DNA of 64,000 nt, taken from the NCBI GenBank assembly GCA_022072085.1, contig JAJVII010000006.1:62001-126000 (forward strand). The letters are read 5' to 3'. This document shows, piece by piece, positions 31,090 through 39,785 of the stretch. A program made the position numbers and the translations under genes. Position 1 is the first letter of the stretch. The number at the start of each line of letters is the position of its first letter. The notes below the pieces were generated by a model that saw nothing but the letters and a program-made list of their open reading frames with translations, was not told where the DNA came from and searched no databases. Source of the DNA: Phycisphaerae bacterium (GTDB lineage Bacteria; Planctomycetota; Phycisphaerae; JAJVII01).

Positions 31090-33402
31090 TCACATCAGGG
31101 CCAGCGGGTCCACGTCTACGATCCATTCCACCTTGATCCGGTCCAGCAGGCCGCGACGCCGGGCCTCGGCCAGCCATCGCTGCAACCCCTCAGCCGACTC
31201 GGCCTGGAGCAGCAGGTGTATCCGGCACTGGTCGCGGATGCGGGCGATGGGGGCGACCATCGGCCCGCGCACCCGTCCGCCGACGCCGGTCTCAATCCGC
31301 AACGCCTCGATGCCGTCGGCGAGGGCCCGGCCGGCTTCGTGAGCTCTTGGCTCCTCGCGATGCCGCAGCACGAACAGGGCCAGTCGGCCGAACGGCGGGA
31401 AGCCCAGGTCCTTGCGGTTGGGCAGCTCGCTGTCGGCAAAGCCGCGATAGTCGTGCCGCACCGCGTAGTCGATCGCCGGCAGCTCGGGGTGCAGCGTCTG
31501 GATGACCACGCGCCCCTGGCCGTGGGCCCGCCCTGCCCGCCCGGCCACCTGCGAGATGAGCTGAAACGTCCGCTCGCTGGCTCGGAAGTCGGGGATCGCC
31601 AGCGTTGTGTCGGCCGACACGACCCCCACCAGCGTGACGTCGGGAAAGTCCAGTCCCTTGGCGATCATCTGTGTGCCGAGCATCACGTCGATCTCGCCGC
31701 GCTCGAAGGCCCCCAGCACGCGCTCGTAGTCGCCGGCCCGCTTCATCGTGTCGCTGTCGACGCGAGCCAGGCGGACGCCAGGGAACTTGCGTTCGATCTC
31801 CTCCTCGATCCGTTGCGTGCCCAGGCCGAACCTGACGATCTTGGACCCGCAGACCGGGCACTTCTCGGGCACGGCCTTGCGCTGCCCGCACTGGTGGCAG
31901 AGGCCGGTGTCGGTGGCTTTGTGGTAGGTCAGGTTCACGTTGCAGCGGTCGCAGCTCAGGGCGAACTTGCACGACGCGCAGAAGACGTAGCTCGCGTAGC
32001 CGCGTCGGTTCAGCAGCAGCACGACCTGCTTCTTCTGGCCCAGCGCCCAGGTGATCTGCTGCTCCAGCAGCCGGCTGAGCAGGTGGATGCCGCGCCGGTC
32101 GCGCTGCTCGGCCCGCATGTCCACGACGCGGATCTTGGGCATGGGGACCTCGGCCACCCGCTGCGGCAGCTCGATGTAGTCGAAGTGTTTCGCGTGCTGC
32201 GCGGCGAACCAGGTCTCCAGCGACGGCGTCGCCGAGCCCAGCACCGCGGGGATGCCGCACAGCCGGGCCCGCTGGATGGCCGTGTCGCGGGCGTGGTAGC
32301 GCGGCGACTTGAGGTGCTTGAAGCTCGACTCCTGCTCCTCGTCCACGATGACCAGCCCCAGCTTCCGCAGCGGCGCGAAGACCGCCGAGATCGTCCCCAG
32401 CACGACCTGGTAGTCGCCCCGGGCGATGCGGGCCCACGCCAGCGATCGCTGCGTGTCGGTCAGACCGGAGTGAATCACCGCAACGCTGCCCAACCGCCGG
32501 CGATAGCGGTCCACCGCCTGCGTCGTCAGAGCGATCTCGGGGATCAGCACCAGCGCGCTCCGTCCGGCCGCCAGTGCCCGGCGAATCAGCCGCAGGTAGA
32601 TTTCCGTCTTGCCCGAGCTGGTCACCCCGTGCAGCAGCGTGACTGAGAAGCCGCCTTCGCTGACCCGCGGGCCCAGCCGCTCCAGCGCCGCCTGCTGCCA
32701 GCGGTTCAACTCGAAGGCCGGCTCGGTCAGCCTCGCCGGCGGCGGCGTCTGGCCGGGGATGTATTCCTCCTGCACCGCCGCCGCGACGCCCTTGTCCAGC
32801 AGCGCCTGGATCGGCCCACGCGTGCAGCCGACGCGACCGGCCAGTTCGTCGATCTCGACCGCCGAATCGGGGTCGAACGCCCCGGCGTCGGCCAGCGTCT
32901 GGGCGACCTTGGCCTGCTTCAGACGCAGCGAAGCCACCACGCCCGCGGCCTCGGCTGCCGCGACCGCCAGGTGGACCCGCGTCCGAGTGGCCATGCCGAC
33001 CTGCCGCTTCACGGCTGCTGGGACCATGACCGCCAGCGTCCGGCCGAGCGGGCTGGCGTAGTAGTCGCTGATCCAGCGGGCCAACTCCATCAGTCGGCCG
33101 TCCAGCAGCGGCTCCTCGTCCACCGGTGCCAGCACGGTCTTCAGCCGCGGCAGCGTCGCCTCGTCGGGAACCGCCACCACGAAGCCGACAGCCGGGCGGT
33201 TCGATCGGCCGAAGGGGACCTCGACCCGCTGACCGGCGGCGACTTTGCCGATCCATTCGTCCGGCAGGCGGTAGTCGAAGAAGCGTTCCATCGGCGTATC
33301 GAACGCAACGCGCACGACCGAGCCGGGGGGATGGCCGGGCCGCGGCGTCTGGTCGTCCAGCAACGGCATGTCGGAGTTCGTCTTGTCGATTGCGTTGCCC
33401 AT
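31090..33402 (-). CDS. priA: Primosomal replication restart helicase PriA
   Basis: The 770-residue protein reloads the replisome at stalled forks. It has the 3'-binding domain (VRVAFDTPMERFFDYRLPD), the Walker A LLHGVTSSGKTEIYL near residues 255-265 and the Walker B IVDEEQESSFK. The zinc-binding block is CASCKFALSCDRCNVNL followed by CHQCG and CPVCGSK. The helicase C motifs are MLGTQMIAKGLDFPDVTLVGV and QVAGRAGRA. The ATG at 33402 is chosen; extension to 33597 adds non-conserved residues. Confidence 0.93.
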   Translation of the reverse strand: MGNAIDKTNSDMPLLDDQTPRPGHPPGSVVRVAFDTPMERFFDYRLPDEWIGKVAAGQRVEVPFGRSNRPAVGFVVAVPDEATLPRLKTVLAPVDEEPLLDGRLMELARWISDYYASPLGRTLAVMVPAAVKRQVGMATRTRVHLAVAAAEAAGVVASLRLKQAKVAQTLADAGAFDPDSAVEIDELAGRVGCTRGPIQALLDKGVAAAVQEEYIPGQTPPPARLTEPAFELNRWQQAALERLGPRVSEGGFSVTLLHGVTSSGKTEIYLRLIRRALAAGRSALVLIPEIALTTQAVDRYRRRLGSVAVIHSGLTDTQRSLAWARIARGDYQVVLGTISAVFAPLRKLGLVIVDEEQESSFKHLKSPRYHARDTAIQRARLCGIPAVLGSATPSLETWFAAQHAKHFDYIELPQRVAEVPMPKIRVVDMRAEQRDRRGIHLLSRLLEQQITWALGQKKQVVLLLNRRGYASYVFCASCKFALSCDRCNVNLTYHKATDTGLCHQCGQRKAVPEKCPVCGSKIVRFGLGTQRIEEEIERKFPGVRLARVDSDTMKRAGDYERVLGAFERGEIDVMLGTQMIAKGLDFPDVTLVGVVSADTTLAIPDFRASERTFQLISQVAGRAGRAHGQGRVVIQTLHPELPAIDYAVRHDYRGFADSELPNRKDLGFPPFGRLALFVLRHREEPRAHEAGRALADGIEALRIETGVGGRVRGPMVAPIARIRDQCRIHLLLQAESAEGLQRWLAEARRRGLLDRIKVEWIVDVDPLALM

Positions 33403-33516
33403 GCGTCTGTCCAGAGCGTACCGGTTCGCAGGCCAGAGGCAAGAGACGGCCCACGATTTCACGCCGCATCCGCGTTGGCGATTGAAATGGGCCGGGCCTG
33501 TCACTACACTTGCTCC

Positions 33517-34509
33517 ATGCGCTGGAACTGGCCGGTCAAGATCAAGCTGCTCTTTGTCGTCGGCGGGACGCTGATCCTCTTTGCCGCGGTGGGTCACTAC
33601 CTGATCGTGCGGACGGATCCGGCGTGGCCGCAGATCCTGCTCATCACGCCGCAGCCGTTCATGGCCGTCGTGCTGACGATGGGCATGGCTGCGGTGATGG
33701 GCGCGGTGGGCGGGCTGCTGCTCTCACGCGACCTGCCGCACGTCGGCTGGCTGATCCCGGCGTCCGGCTGGCTGGGGCTGGCGTTCGTCTCCCGCCGGCT
33801 CGGCAACCTGCTGGCGTTCTTCCCGAGCAAGGCCGAGAAGGGCGTCCCGGTCCAGCCGCCGCTGCCGGCCGGTCTGACGGTCGGGGATCTCTACTTCAAG
33901 CTGATTCTGGAACTGGGGGCGCTGTTCCTGATTTCGATGATCGCCTGCCTGCTGGCCCGTTGGGTGGGGATGATGCTGCCGCAGGAGACGGCCGATCCGC
34001 TCTCCAGTTCGTCGCCCGAGGCCCACCGCGCCCAGTTCAAGCCCGGCGCACCCGACGAGGAGCAGCCTCGCCCGCAGCGGATTTCGCTGAGCCACCTCAG
34101 CGACGCCGGCAGCGACCTGCTGTGCACGTTCGTGGGCACAGCCGTCGTGGGCATCGTGCTCTATCAGTTGCTGGTGAGCAGTTCGACCGACCGGGGCCAG
34201 GTGATCTTCGCGCTGGGCATGGGCTTCTTCATCGCCGCACTTGCGTCGCATCAGGTCTTCCCCACCCGCAGCCCCACCGGCATGGTCGCGGCCGTGCCGG
34301 TCACCGGCTTGCTCTGCTACCTCCTTTCGATCTACCGCGCGTCCAGCCGCGTGTTCCCAGCTGACGCGCCGACTAGTTTCGGCCTGCCATTGCCGGTCGA
34401 CTTCATGGGCCCGGGACTGGCCGCGGTGATCGCGGCCTACCTGCTGTCGGTCCGATTGCTGGGCATGCGGCAGGAGAACCTGAAACGCCGGACCGCCGTC
34501 GAGAGCTGA
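33517..34509 (+). CDS. Polytopic membrane protein of unknown function
   Basis: The 330-residue protein has about seven to eight membrane helices arranged in two halves with a hydrophilic loop (residues about 165-195, PETADPLSSSSPEAHRAQFK). The second half repeats spacing but not obvious sequence of the first. It is divergent from priA and upstream of a TPR protein. No transporter or enzyme signature is recognised. Confidence 0.65.
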   Translation: MRWNWPVKIKLLFVVGGTLILFAAVGHYLIVRTDPAWPQILLITPQPFMAVVLTMGMAAVMGAVGGLLLSRDLPHVGWLIPASGWLGLAFVSRRLGNLLAFFPSKAEKGVPVQPPLPAGLTVGDLYFKLILELGALFLISMIACLLARWVGMMLPQETADPLSSSSPEAHRAQFKPGAPDEEQPRPQRISLSHLSDAGSDLLCTFVGTAVVGIVLYQLLVSSSTDRGQVIFALGMGFFIAALASHQVFPTRSPTGMVAAVPVTGLLCYLLSIYRASSRVFPADAPTSFGLPLPVDFMGPGLAAVIAAYLLSVRLLGMRQENLKRRTAVES

Positions 34510-34540
34510 GCGGCTGTCTTCCAACGCGGGCGGGCCCGAG

Positions 34541-34852
34541 ATGAGCGATCGCCGCAGGCAACTCCAGGAGATGATCGGCGACGAGCCGGACGACGCCTTC
34601 CTGCACTTCGCTCTGGCGATGGAGCACCGCAAGGCCGGCGACCTGCCCGACGCGCTGGCTGAGTTCGACCGCGCCATTGCCGCCGACGACGCCTACGTGG
34701 CCGCGTGGTTCCAGAAGGCCCGCACGCTGGCCGAGAGCGGCGACCGCGAGTCGGCCAAGGAAGTCTACGCGGGCGGCATCGCCGTGGCCGACCGCATCGG
34801 CGATCGCCACGCCGCCGGCGAAATGCGCGAGGCCCTCCTGCTGCTGGGTTGA
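34541..34852 (+). CDS. Small TPR protein
   Basis: The 103-residue protein is made of about two and a half tetratricopeptide repeats, for example DAFLHFALAMEHRKAGDLPDALAEFDRAIAADDAYVAAW. Such proteins scaffold interactions and do not identify a pathway. It lies 31 bp after the polytopic membrane protein and probably shares its transcript. Confidence 0.75.
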   Translation: MSDRRRQLQEMIGDEPDDAFLHFALAMEHRKAGDLPDALAEFDRAIAADDAYVAAWFQKARTLAESGDRESAKEVYAGGIAVADRIGDRHAAGEMREALLLLG

Positions 34853-34859
34853 CAGGCGA

Positions 34860-36380
34860 TCACAGGCCGTAGAGCGGACCGAACTTCCCTTCCAGGTGAC
34901 GCATCAGCGGCTCGGCGTCCAGCGGTTTGCCGGTGACAACCCGGCAGAGGTCCGCGGACCGGTAGCGCTGGCCGTGAGCGTGGATGTTCGCGTTCAGCCA
35001 CTTCTTCAGCGCCGCGAAGTCCCCCGCCGCGATACGGGCCGGCAGGTCGCCGATGGCGGCTGCGGCGGCTTCGAAGAACTGGGCCGCGTAGAGGTTGCCC
35101 AGCGTGTAGGTCGGGAAGTACCCCATCGCCCCCATCGACCAGTGGATGTCCTGCATGCAGCCGACGGCGTCGTCGGGGACCTCGACGCCGAGGTAGTCGC
35201 GATACCTCGCGTTCCATTCGCCGGGCAGGTCGGCGGCCGCAAGGTCGCCGCGGACGATCGCCCGCTCCAGTTCGAAGCGGATCATGATGTGCAGGTTGTA
35301 GGTTGCCTCGTCGGCCTCCACGCGGATCAGGCTGGGCTCGACCATGTTGGCTGACTCATAGACCTCCTGCTCGCCGAACCCCGCGACCGCATCGCCGAAG
35401 AAGTTGGCCAGATGCGGGTGGCACCAGCGCCAGAACTCGCGCGATCGGCCGACCTGGTTTTCCCAGGTGCGGCTCTGGCTCTCGTGGATCGCGAGGCTGA
35501 CCGATCGGCCACGCGGCGTGCCATTGTGCTCGACCGGCAGACCCTGATTGTAGATGCCGTGTCCGCTCTCGTGCATCGTCGAGCCCAGCGCGTCGTTCAC
35601 GTTGTCTTCGTGAAATCGCGTGGTCATGCGGATGTCACCGGGATGGCTGCCGCTGCAGAACGGGTGGGCCGACTCGTCCAGCCGCCCGCGCCGGTAGTCG
35701 AAGCCGATCGACTCGGAGACGAACTGCACGAAGGCCCGCTGCTGCGCCGCCGGCAGGTGGAGCCTGCGGAACCGGTCGCTCGGCCGCCGGCGGGCCTCGG
35801 CGATCCGCCCGATTAGCGCGACCAGCCGCTCGCGCAGCGGGCCAAAGACCGCCAGCACGCTGGCCGCGGTCATACCCGGCTCGTAGCCGTCGGCCAGTGC
35901 ATCCCAGGGCTCGCCGCCGTCGGCCCAGCCCCAGCACTCGGCCCGGCGGCGGTTAAGCGCGATGGTCTGCTCCAGGGACGGCCGGAACGTTCCGAAGTCC
36001 TTGGCCTTGCGGGCGGCCTTCCACGCCTCCTTGGCCTTAGACGTGACGCGAGCGAATTCTTCGACCAGCGCCGGCGGCAGTTTGGTCGCCCGGTCGTAGG
36101 CATACCGCCACTCCCGCAGGTTGACCGCCGGCGGAGACAGCGGGTCAGCGGTCAGTTTGGCTTCGGACTCGCACCGGGCGAGCAGTTCGCCGATCCGCGG
36201 GGAGGTGAACTGCTCGTGGGTCAGCCTGGCCAGCAGTGCGAGTTGGCCGCTGCGCTGCTCGGCGCCGCCCGGAGGCATCATCGTCTCCTGGTCCCACGCC
36301 AGCAGGCCGGCAGTCGACCCGAGCAGGTGAATCTCGCGGCATCGCCGCTCCAGTTCCGAGTAGGCGGCCTCGGTGGTCAT
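34860..36380 (-). CDS. M32 family metallocarboxypeptidase (Taq-type)
   Basis: The 506-residue all-helical zinc peptidase removes C-terminal residues. It has the M32 motifs HPFCSGSHPGDIRMTTRF, the zinc site HESGH in TMHESGHGIYNQGLP, and HESQSRTWENQVGRS. The N-terminal DQETMMPPGGAEQRSGQLALL is typical. Its ATG overlaps the stop of the upstream epimerase-type gene, so both are cotranscribed although functionally unrelated. Confidence 0.92.
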   Translation of the reverse strand: MTTEAAYSELERRCREIHLLGSTAGLLAWDQETMMPPGGAEQRSGQLALLARLTHEQFTSPRIGELLARCESEAKLTADPLSPPAVNLREWRYAYDRATKLPPALVEEFARVTSKAKEAWKAARKAKDFGTFRPSLEQTIALNRRRAECWGWADGGEPWDALADGYEPGMTAASVLAVFGPLRERLVALIGRIAEARRRPSDRFRRLHLPAAQQRAFVQFVSESIGFDYRRGRLDESAHPFCSGSHPGDIRMTTRFHEDNVNDALGSTMHESGHGIYNQGLPVEHNGTPRGRSVSLAIHESQSRTWENQVGRSREFWRWCHPHLANFFGDAVAGFGEQEVYESANMVEPSLIRVEADEATYNLHIMIRFELERAIVRGDLAAADLPGEWNARYRDYLGVEVPDDAVGCMQDIHWSMGAMGYFPTYTLGNLYAAQFFEAAAAAIGDLPARIAAGDFAALKKWLNANIHAHGQRYRSADLCRVVTGKPLDAEPLMRHLEGKFGPLYGL

Positions 36381-37336
36381 GAGCGGCTTCCTTGTCGCAG
36401 GTTGAGGTTGCGGAAGTATTGGACGGTACGCGTCAGCCCTTCCCGGCGTGAGACGGTCGGCTGCCAGCCGAGGCGCTCGCGGGCCCTGGAGATGTCCGGG
36501 CAGCGGCGCTGCGGGTCGTCAACCGGCGCGGGGACATGGACGAGTTTCGACGTCGATTCGGTCAACTCGATGATCTCCCGGGCGACGGTCAGCATGTCCA
36601 CCTCGTCCGGGTTGCCGATGTTGATCGGTCCGGGCTGGTCGCTCATCAGCAACCGGTGGATGCCCTCGACGGTGTCGGACACATAGCAGAAGCTGCGCGT
36701 GCGGCTGCCGTCGCCGTGGATGACCAGAGGCTCGCCGGCCAGGGCGGCGCAGACAAAACTGGGGATCACGCGTCCGTCGTCCGGCCGCATCCTCGGGCCG
36801 TAGGTGTTGAAGATGCGGACGATCCGCGTCTGCACGCCGCAGTGCGTTCGGTAAGCAGTTATCAGCGCCTCGGCGTATCGCTTGGACTCGTCATAGACGG
36901 CCCTCGGGCCGACCGGGTTGACGTGGCCGACGTAGTCTTCCGGCTGCGGGTGGACGCGGGCGTCGCCGTAGACCTCGCTGGTCGAGGAGAAGAAGAAGCG
37001 GGCGCTGTGGCGGTCGGCCATCTCCAGCAGCAGCCGCGTGGCCTCGGCGTTGACCCGCATGATCGGAACGGCCAGGCGGCCAAAATCGACGGGCGACGCC
37101 GGTGACGCGAGGTGGCAGATGGCCTGCGGAGGCGGCGTCCCGGTGGGCAACTCCAGCGGATGGGTCACGTCGGCCTGATGCAGGATGAACCGCGGCTCGT
37201 CGGCCAGGTGGGCAAGGTTGCCCGACTGGCCGGTGCTCAGGTTGTCCACGCCGATCACGCTGTGGCCCTCGGCCAGGAGCCTGTCGACAAGGTGCGATCC
37301 GATAAATCCGGCGGCGCCGGTAACCAGCACGTTCAT
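36377..37336 (-). CDS. UDP-glucuronate decarboxylase / UDP-xylose synthase-like
   Basis: The 319-residue extended SDR protein starts VLVTGAAGFIGSHLVDRLL (NAD motif GxxGxxG). It carries HLASPASP, the catalytic FFFSSTSEVYGD and YDESKRYAEAL (YxxxK), and the UXS-like RIFNTYGPRM and GDGSRTRSFCYVSD segments. Family members turn UDP-glucuronate into UDP-xylose. The divergently placed ugd gene 0.6 kb away makes UDP-glucuronate, supporting the call. A general dTDP/UDP-sugar epimerase remains possible. Confidence 0.82.
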   Translation of the reverse strand: MNVLVTGAAGFIGSHLVDRLLAEGHSVIGVDNLSTGQSGNLAHLADEPRFILHQADVTHPLELPTGTPPPQAICHLASPASPVDFGRLAVPIMRVNAEATRLLLEMADRHSARFFFSSTSEVYGDARVHPQPEDYVGHVNPVGPRAVYDESKRYAEALITAYRTHCGVQTRIVRIFNTYGPRMRPDDGRVIPSFVCAALAGEPLVIHGDGSRTRSFCYVSDTVEGIHRLLMSDQPGPINIGNPDEVDMLTVAREIIELTESTSKLVHVPAPVDDPQRRCPDISRARERLGWQPTVSRREGLTRTVQYFRNLNLRQGSRS

Positions 37337-37499
37337 AGGCGTTCCTCTTGAGGCATGCTCTTATACAGCCCACGCGGGCACAAGTCGAGTCGCAGGACCG
37401 CCCTCAACAAGCCTCCAGGATATGACTCGAATGATCGAGCCGGGTATCATCGACTCGGACACCGCGATTCCGCGGACGCACCGATAGAGGCAACAGACC

Positions 37500-37844
37500 A
37501 TGGCCGCGATAGAGGTCGAGGTCAGCGAGATCGACAATGGGATCGTTGCCCGCATCAGCGGCGACGCGGGCTTGGCCGGCGTGGACGCACTGGCCCGGCA
37601 CCTGCTGCGCCTCTCGGCGAGGCGCGACAAGCTGGTCGTCCTGGACATGGCTGGGCTGAAGTTCATGTCCAGCCTGGCCATGGGCCGTCTGGTCGAGTTC
37701 CACCGCGGCGTCGTCCGCAACGGCGGTGCTGCCCGCTATGCCTGCGTCCAGCCGCTGGTCCGCCAGGCCCTCGAACGCGCCCGCCTGACCGATCTGATTG
37801 AACTGTACGACACGGTCGAATCGGCCTCTGCCGTCGCCGGCTGA
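37500..37844 (+). CDS. STAS-domain anti-sigma factor antagonist
   Basis: The 114-residue single-domain protein matches SpoIIAA/RsbV: NGIVARISGDAGLAGVDAL, then LVVLDMAGLKFMSSLAMGRLV, where a serine sits at the phosphorylation position. It would release a sigma factor or enzyme by binding an RsbW-type kinase when unphosphorylated. It lies 6 kb from the partner-switching cluster and 88 bp upstream of ugd. A link to cell-surface polysaccharide control is possible. Confidence 0.82.
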   Translation: MAAIEVEVSEIDNGIVARISGDAGLAGVDALARHLLRLSARRDKLVVLDMAGLKFMSSLAMGRLVEFHRGVVRNGGAARYACVQPLVRQALERARLTDLIELYDTVESASAVAG

Positions 37845-37932
37845 ATCGCCGCCCGCGGGTTGCAGTCCTGCCGCCCGCGGTGCTATAACCTCATCCCGGC
37901 AGACGCGCCGCCCCTGGCATGAGGGCCTCCCC

Positions 37933-39279
37933 ATGACTCTGTCATTGTCCGAGAACCTGGGCGTTGTGGGGATGGGCTACGTCGGATTGACCACGGCGTG
38001 CGGCCTGGCCGATGCCGGCCATCGCGTCATCGGCTGCGACATCGACGCGGCGCGGATCGACGCTCTCTCGCGCGGCGAGGCCCCGTTCCACGAGACCGGG
38101 CTGGGCGACCTGCTCAGTCAGAACGTGGCGGCCGGGCGGCTGCGGTTCACCGCCGACCTGGCCGACGCCGTCGAGTCGGCCGACGTCCTGATGGTCGCGG
38201 TTCCCACCCCCACGCTGCCCGGCGGCGGCGCCGATCTGGGCATCGTGAACGGCGTCGTCGAGCGCATCGCGGGCCTGGTCCCGCCCGGCAGTCAGCGGCT
38301 GATCGTCATCCGCTCCACCGTGCCGCCGGGCACTGCCGACGCGATGGCAAAGCGGTTCGACCCGGCCGGCGAGCGGCTGCGCTTCGCGTCCAATCCCGAG
38401 TTTCTCAAGGAGGGCACGGCCGTCGCCGACTTCATGCGGCCGGACCGCGTGGTGATTGGCGTCGCCGACGAGCCGACCGGCCAGCGGCTGGCCCGCGTCT
38501 ACGCCCCCTTCGTCCGCAACGAGCAGCCGATCCTGACGCTCTCCCGCCGCGGCGCCGAGATGACCAAGTATGCCGCCAACGTCCTGTTGGCCGGCCGCAT
38601 CAGCCTCATCAATGAACTGGCCAACATCTGCCAGCGGATGGGCGTGGACGTGAACGAGGTCCGCCGCGGCGTCGGTTACGATCGGCGGATAGGCTTCGCG
38701 TTCCTCTATCCCGGCATGGGCTTCGGCGGCAGTTGCCTGCCCAAGGATGTCGCGGCGTTGCGGACGCTGGCCCGCGAAGCCGGCTACGAGCCCGTCCTGC
38801 TGGACGCCATCGCCCAGGTCAATCGCCGCCAGCGGCTGGCGCCCGTCGAACTGCTGGCCGGTCGGCTGGGCGGCGATCTGGCTTCCCGCACGGTCGCGGT
38901 CTGGGGCCTCGCGTTCAAGCCCGGCACAGACGACATCCGCCAGTCGCCTGCGCTGGAGGCGATCGATGCGCTACTTTCGGCCGGCGCCGCCGTCCGGGCC
39001 CACGACCCGGCAGCCATGCCCAACGCCCGGGCCCTCTACGGCCCGCGCGTCGCGTTCTTCGACGACGCCTACGACGCCCTCGCCGGCGCCGACGCCCTGC
39101 TGATCTGCACCGAGTGGCCGCCCTTCCGTCGGGCCGATTTCCAGCGCATCCTGTCGGCCATGGCCCGCCCGCTGATCGTGGACGGCCGCAACCTCTACGA
39201 GCCCGACACGATGCGAGGCCTGGGGATCGAGTACCACTCCGTCGGCCGACCGCCCGTCCTGCCGCCGACGCCGGGCTAG
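37933..39279 (+). CDS. ugd: UDP-glucose 6-dehydrogenase
   Basis: It oxidises UDP-glucose twice to UDP-glucuronate. The 448-residue protein has the NAD motif VVGMGYVGLTTACGLADAGH, VAVPTPT, SNPEFLKEGTAVADFM, the lysine in EMTKYAANVLLA and the catalytic cysteine in GMGFGGSCLPKD near residue 267. It also has the C-terminal WGLAFKPGTDDIRQSPALE. The ATG at 37933 is chosen over an upstream frame overlapping the STAS gene. UDP-glucuronate would feed the nearby UDP-xylose synthase. Confidence 0.94.
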   Translation: MTLSLSENLGVVGMGYVGLTTACGLADAGHRVIGCDIDAARIDALSRGEAPFHETGLGDLLSQNVAAGRLRFTADLADAVESADVLMVAVPTPTLPGGGADLGIVNGVVERIAGLVPPGSQRLIVIRSTVPPGTADAMAKRFDPAGERLRFASNPEFLKEGTAVADFMRPDRVVIGVADEPTGQRLARVYAPFVRNEQPILTLSRRGAEMTKYAANVLLAGRISLINELANICQRMGVDVNEVRRGVGYDRRIGFAFLYPGMGFGGSCLPKDVAALRTLAREAGYEPVLLDAIAQVNRRQRLAPVELLAGRLGGDLASRTVAVWGLAFKPGTDDIRQSPALEAIDALLSAGAAVRAHDPAAMPNARALYGPRVAFFDDAYDALAGADALLICTEWPPFRRADFQRILSAMARPLIVDGRNLYEPDTMRGLGIEYHSVGRPPVLPPTPG

Positions 39280-39348
39280 CGAATTTCTGAGGGCCCTGCT
39301 CTTTCACGCCGGCCCCCTCGTGCCTCGGAGGCATCCCCGTCGCGAAGA

Positions 39349-39364
39349 TGTTCCACGTGGAACA
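39349..39364. promoter_or_regulatory. parS centromere-like palindrome
   Basis: TGTTCCACGTGGAACA is a perfect 16-bp palindrome matching the ParB site consensus TGTTNCACGTGNAACA. It is intergenic, after ugd. ParB-parS sites normally lie near the chromosome origin. Confidence 0.75.
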
Positions 39365-39409
39365 TCCGGCGAATCATTCCGGCTGACATCGTGACCAACC
39401 GGGTGTCAA

Positions 39410-39569
39410 AGTCCTATCTTTTCGGCCGTAAGTCCAGTGTTTGCGTCCGCGGTGCCCGAAAAACGTCCTGGAGATTGACCCGTGGCTGCTGGACTTCGGA
39501 CCCATTTGAAAGAGATCGCCGCGACTTCGCGCGAAATCGCTCCCGGCCTACCCCTAAAGAGATAGGACT
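39410..39569. repeat. Nested inverted repeat in the ugd-argH gap
   Basis: AGTCCTATCTTTT (39410) and AAAGAGATAGGACT (39556-39569) are inverted. Inside, AAGTCCAG (39430) and CTGGACTT (39489) are also inverted, and GCGACTTCGCGCGAAATCGC (39521-39540) is self-complementary. The 500-bp gap contains no gene. The structure could be an RNA or a long transcription-end hairpin. Confidence 0.6.
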
Positions 39570-39785
39570 CTGTGTATGGCGCGTAATCCGGGCAAACCGG
39601 GCCGACTGGGCAAACCTGCGGACGTTCCCGCCGGCCGGCCGCCGGCTTCACCGGCCGCCCGCGCCCTGTCGCGTTTAGTTCATCGCTTGACAGCCGCGGC
39701 ACGCCAACTATGATGCGGCGGTCGCACGAGGGCCCGGCGTCGGTCCCCGGCATGGGCCTCCAACTCCACTTTTCAGGGGCAACGC

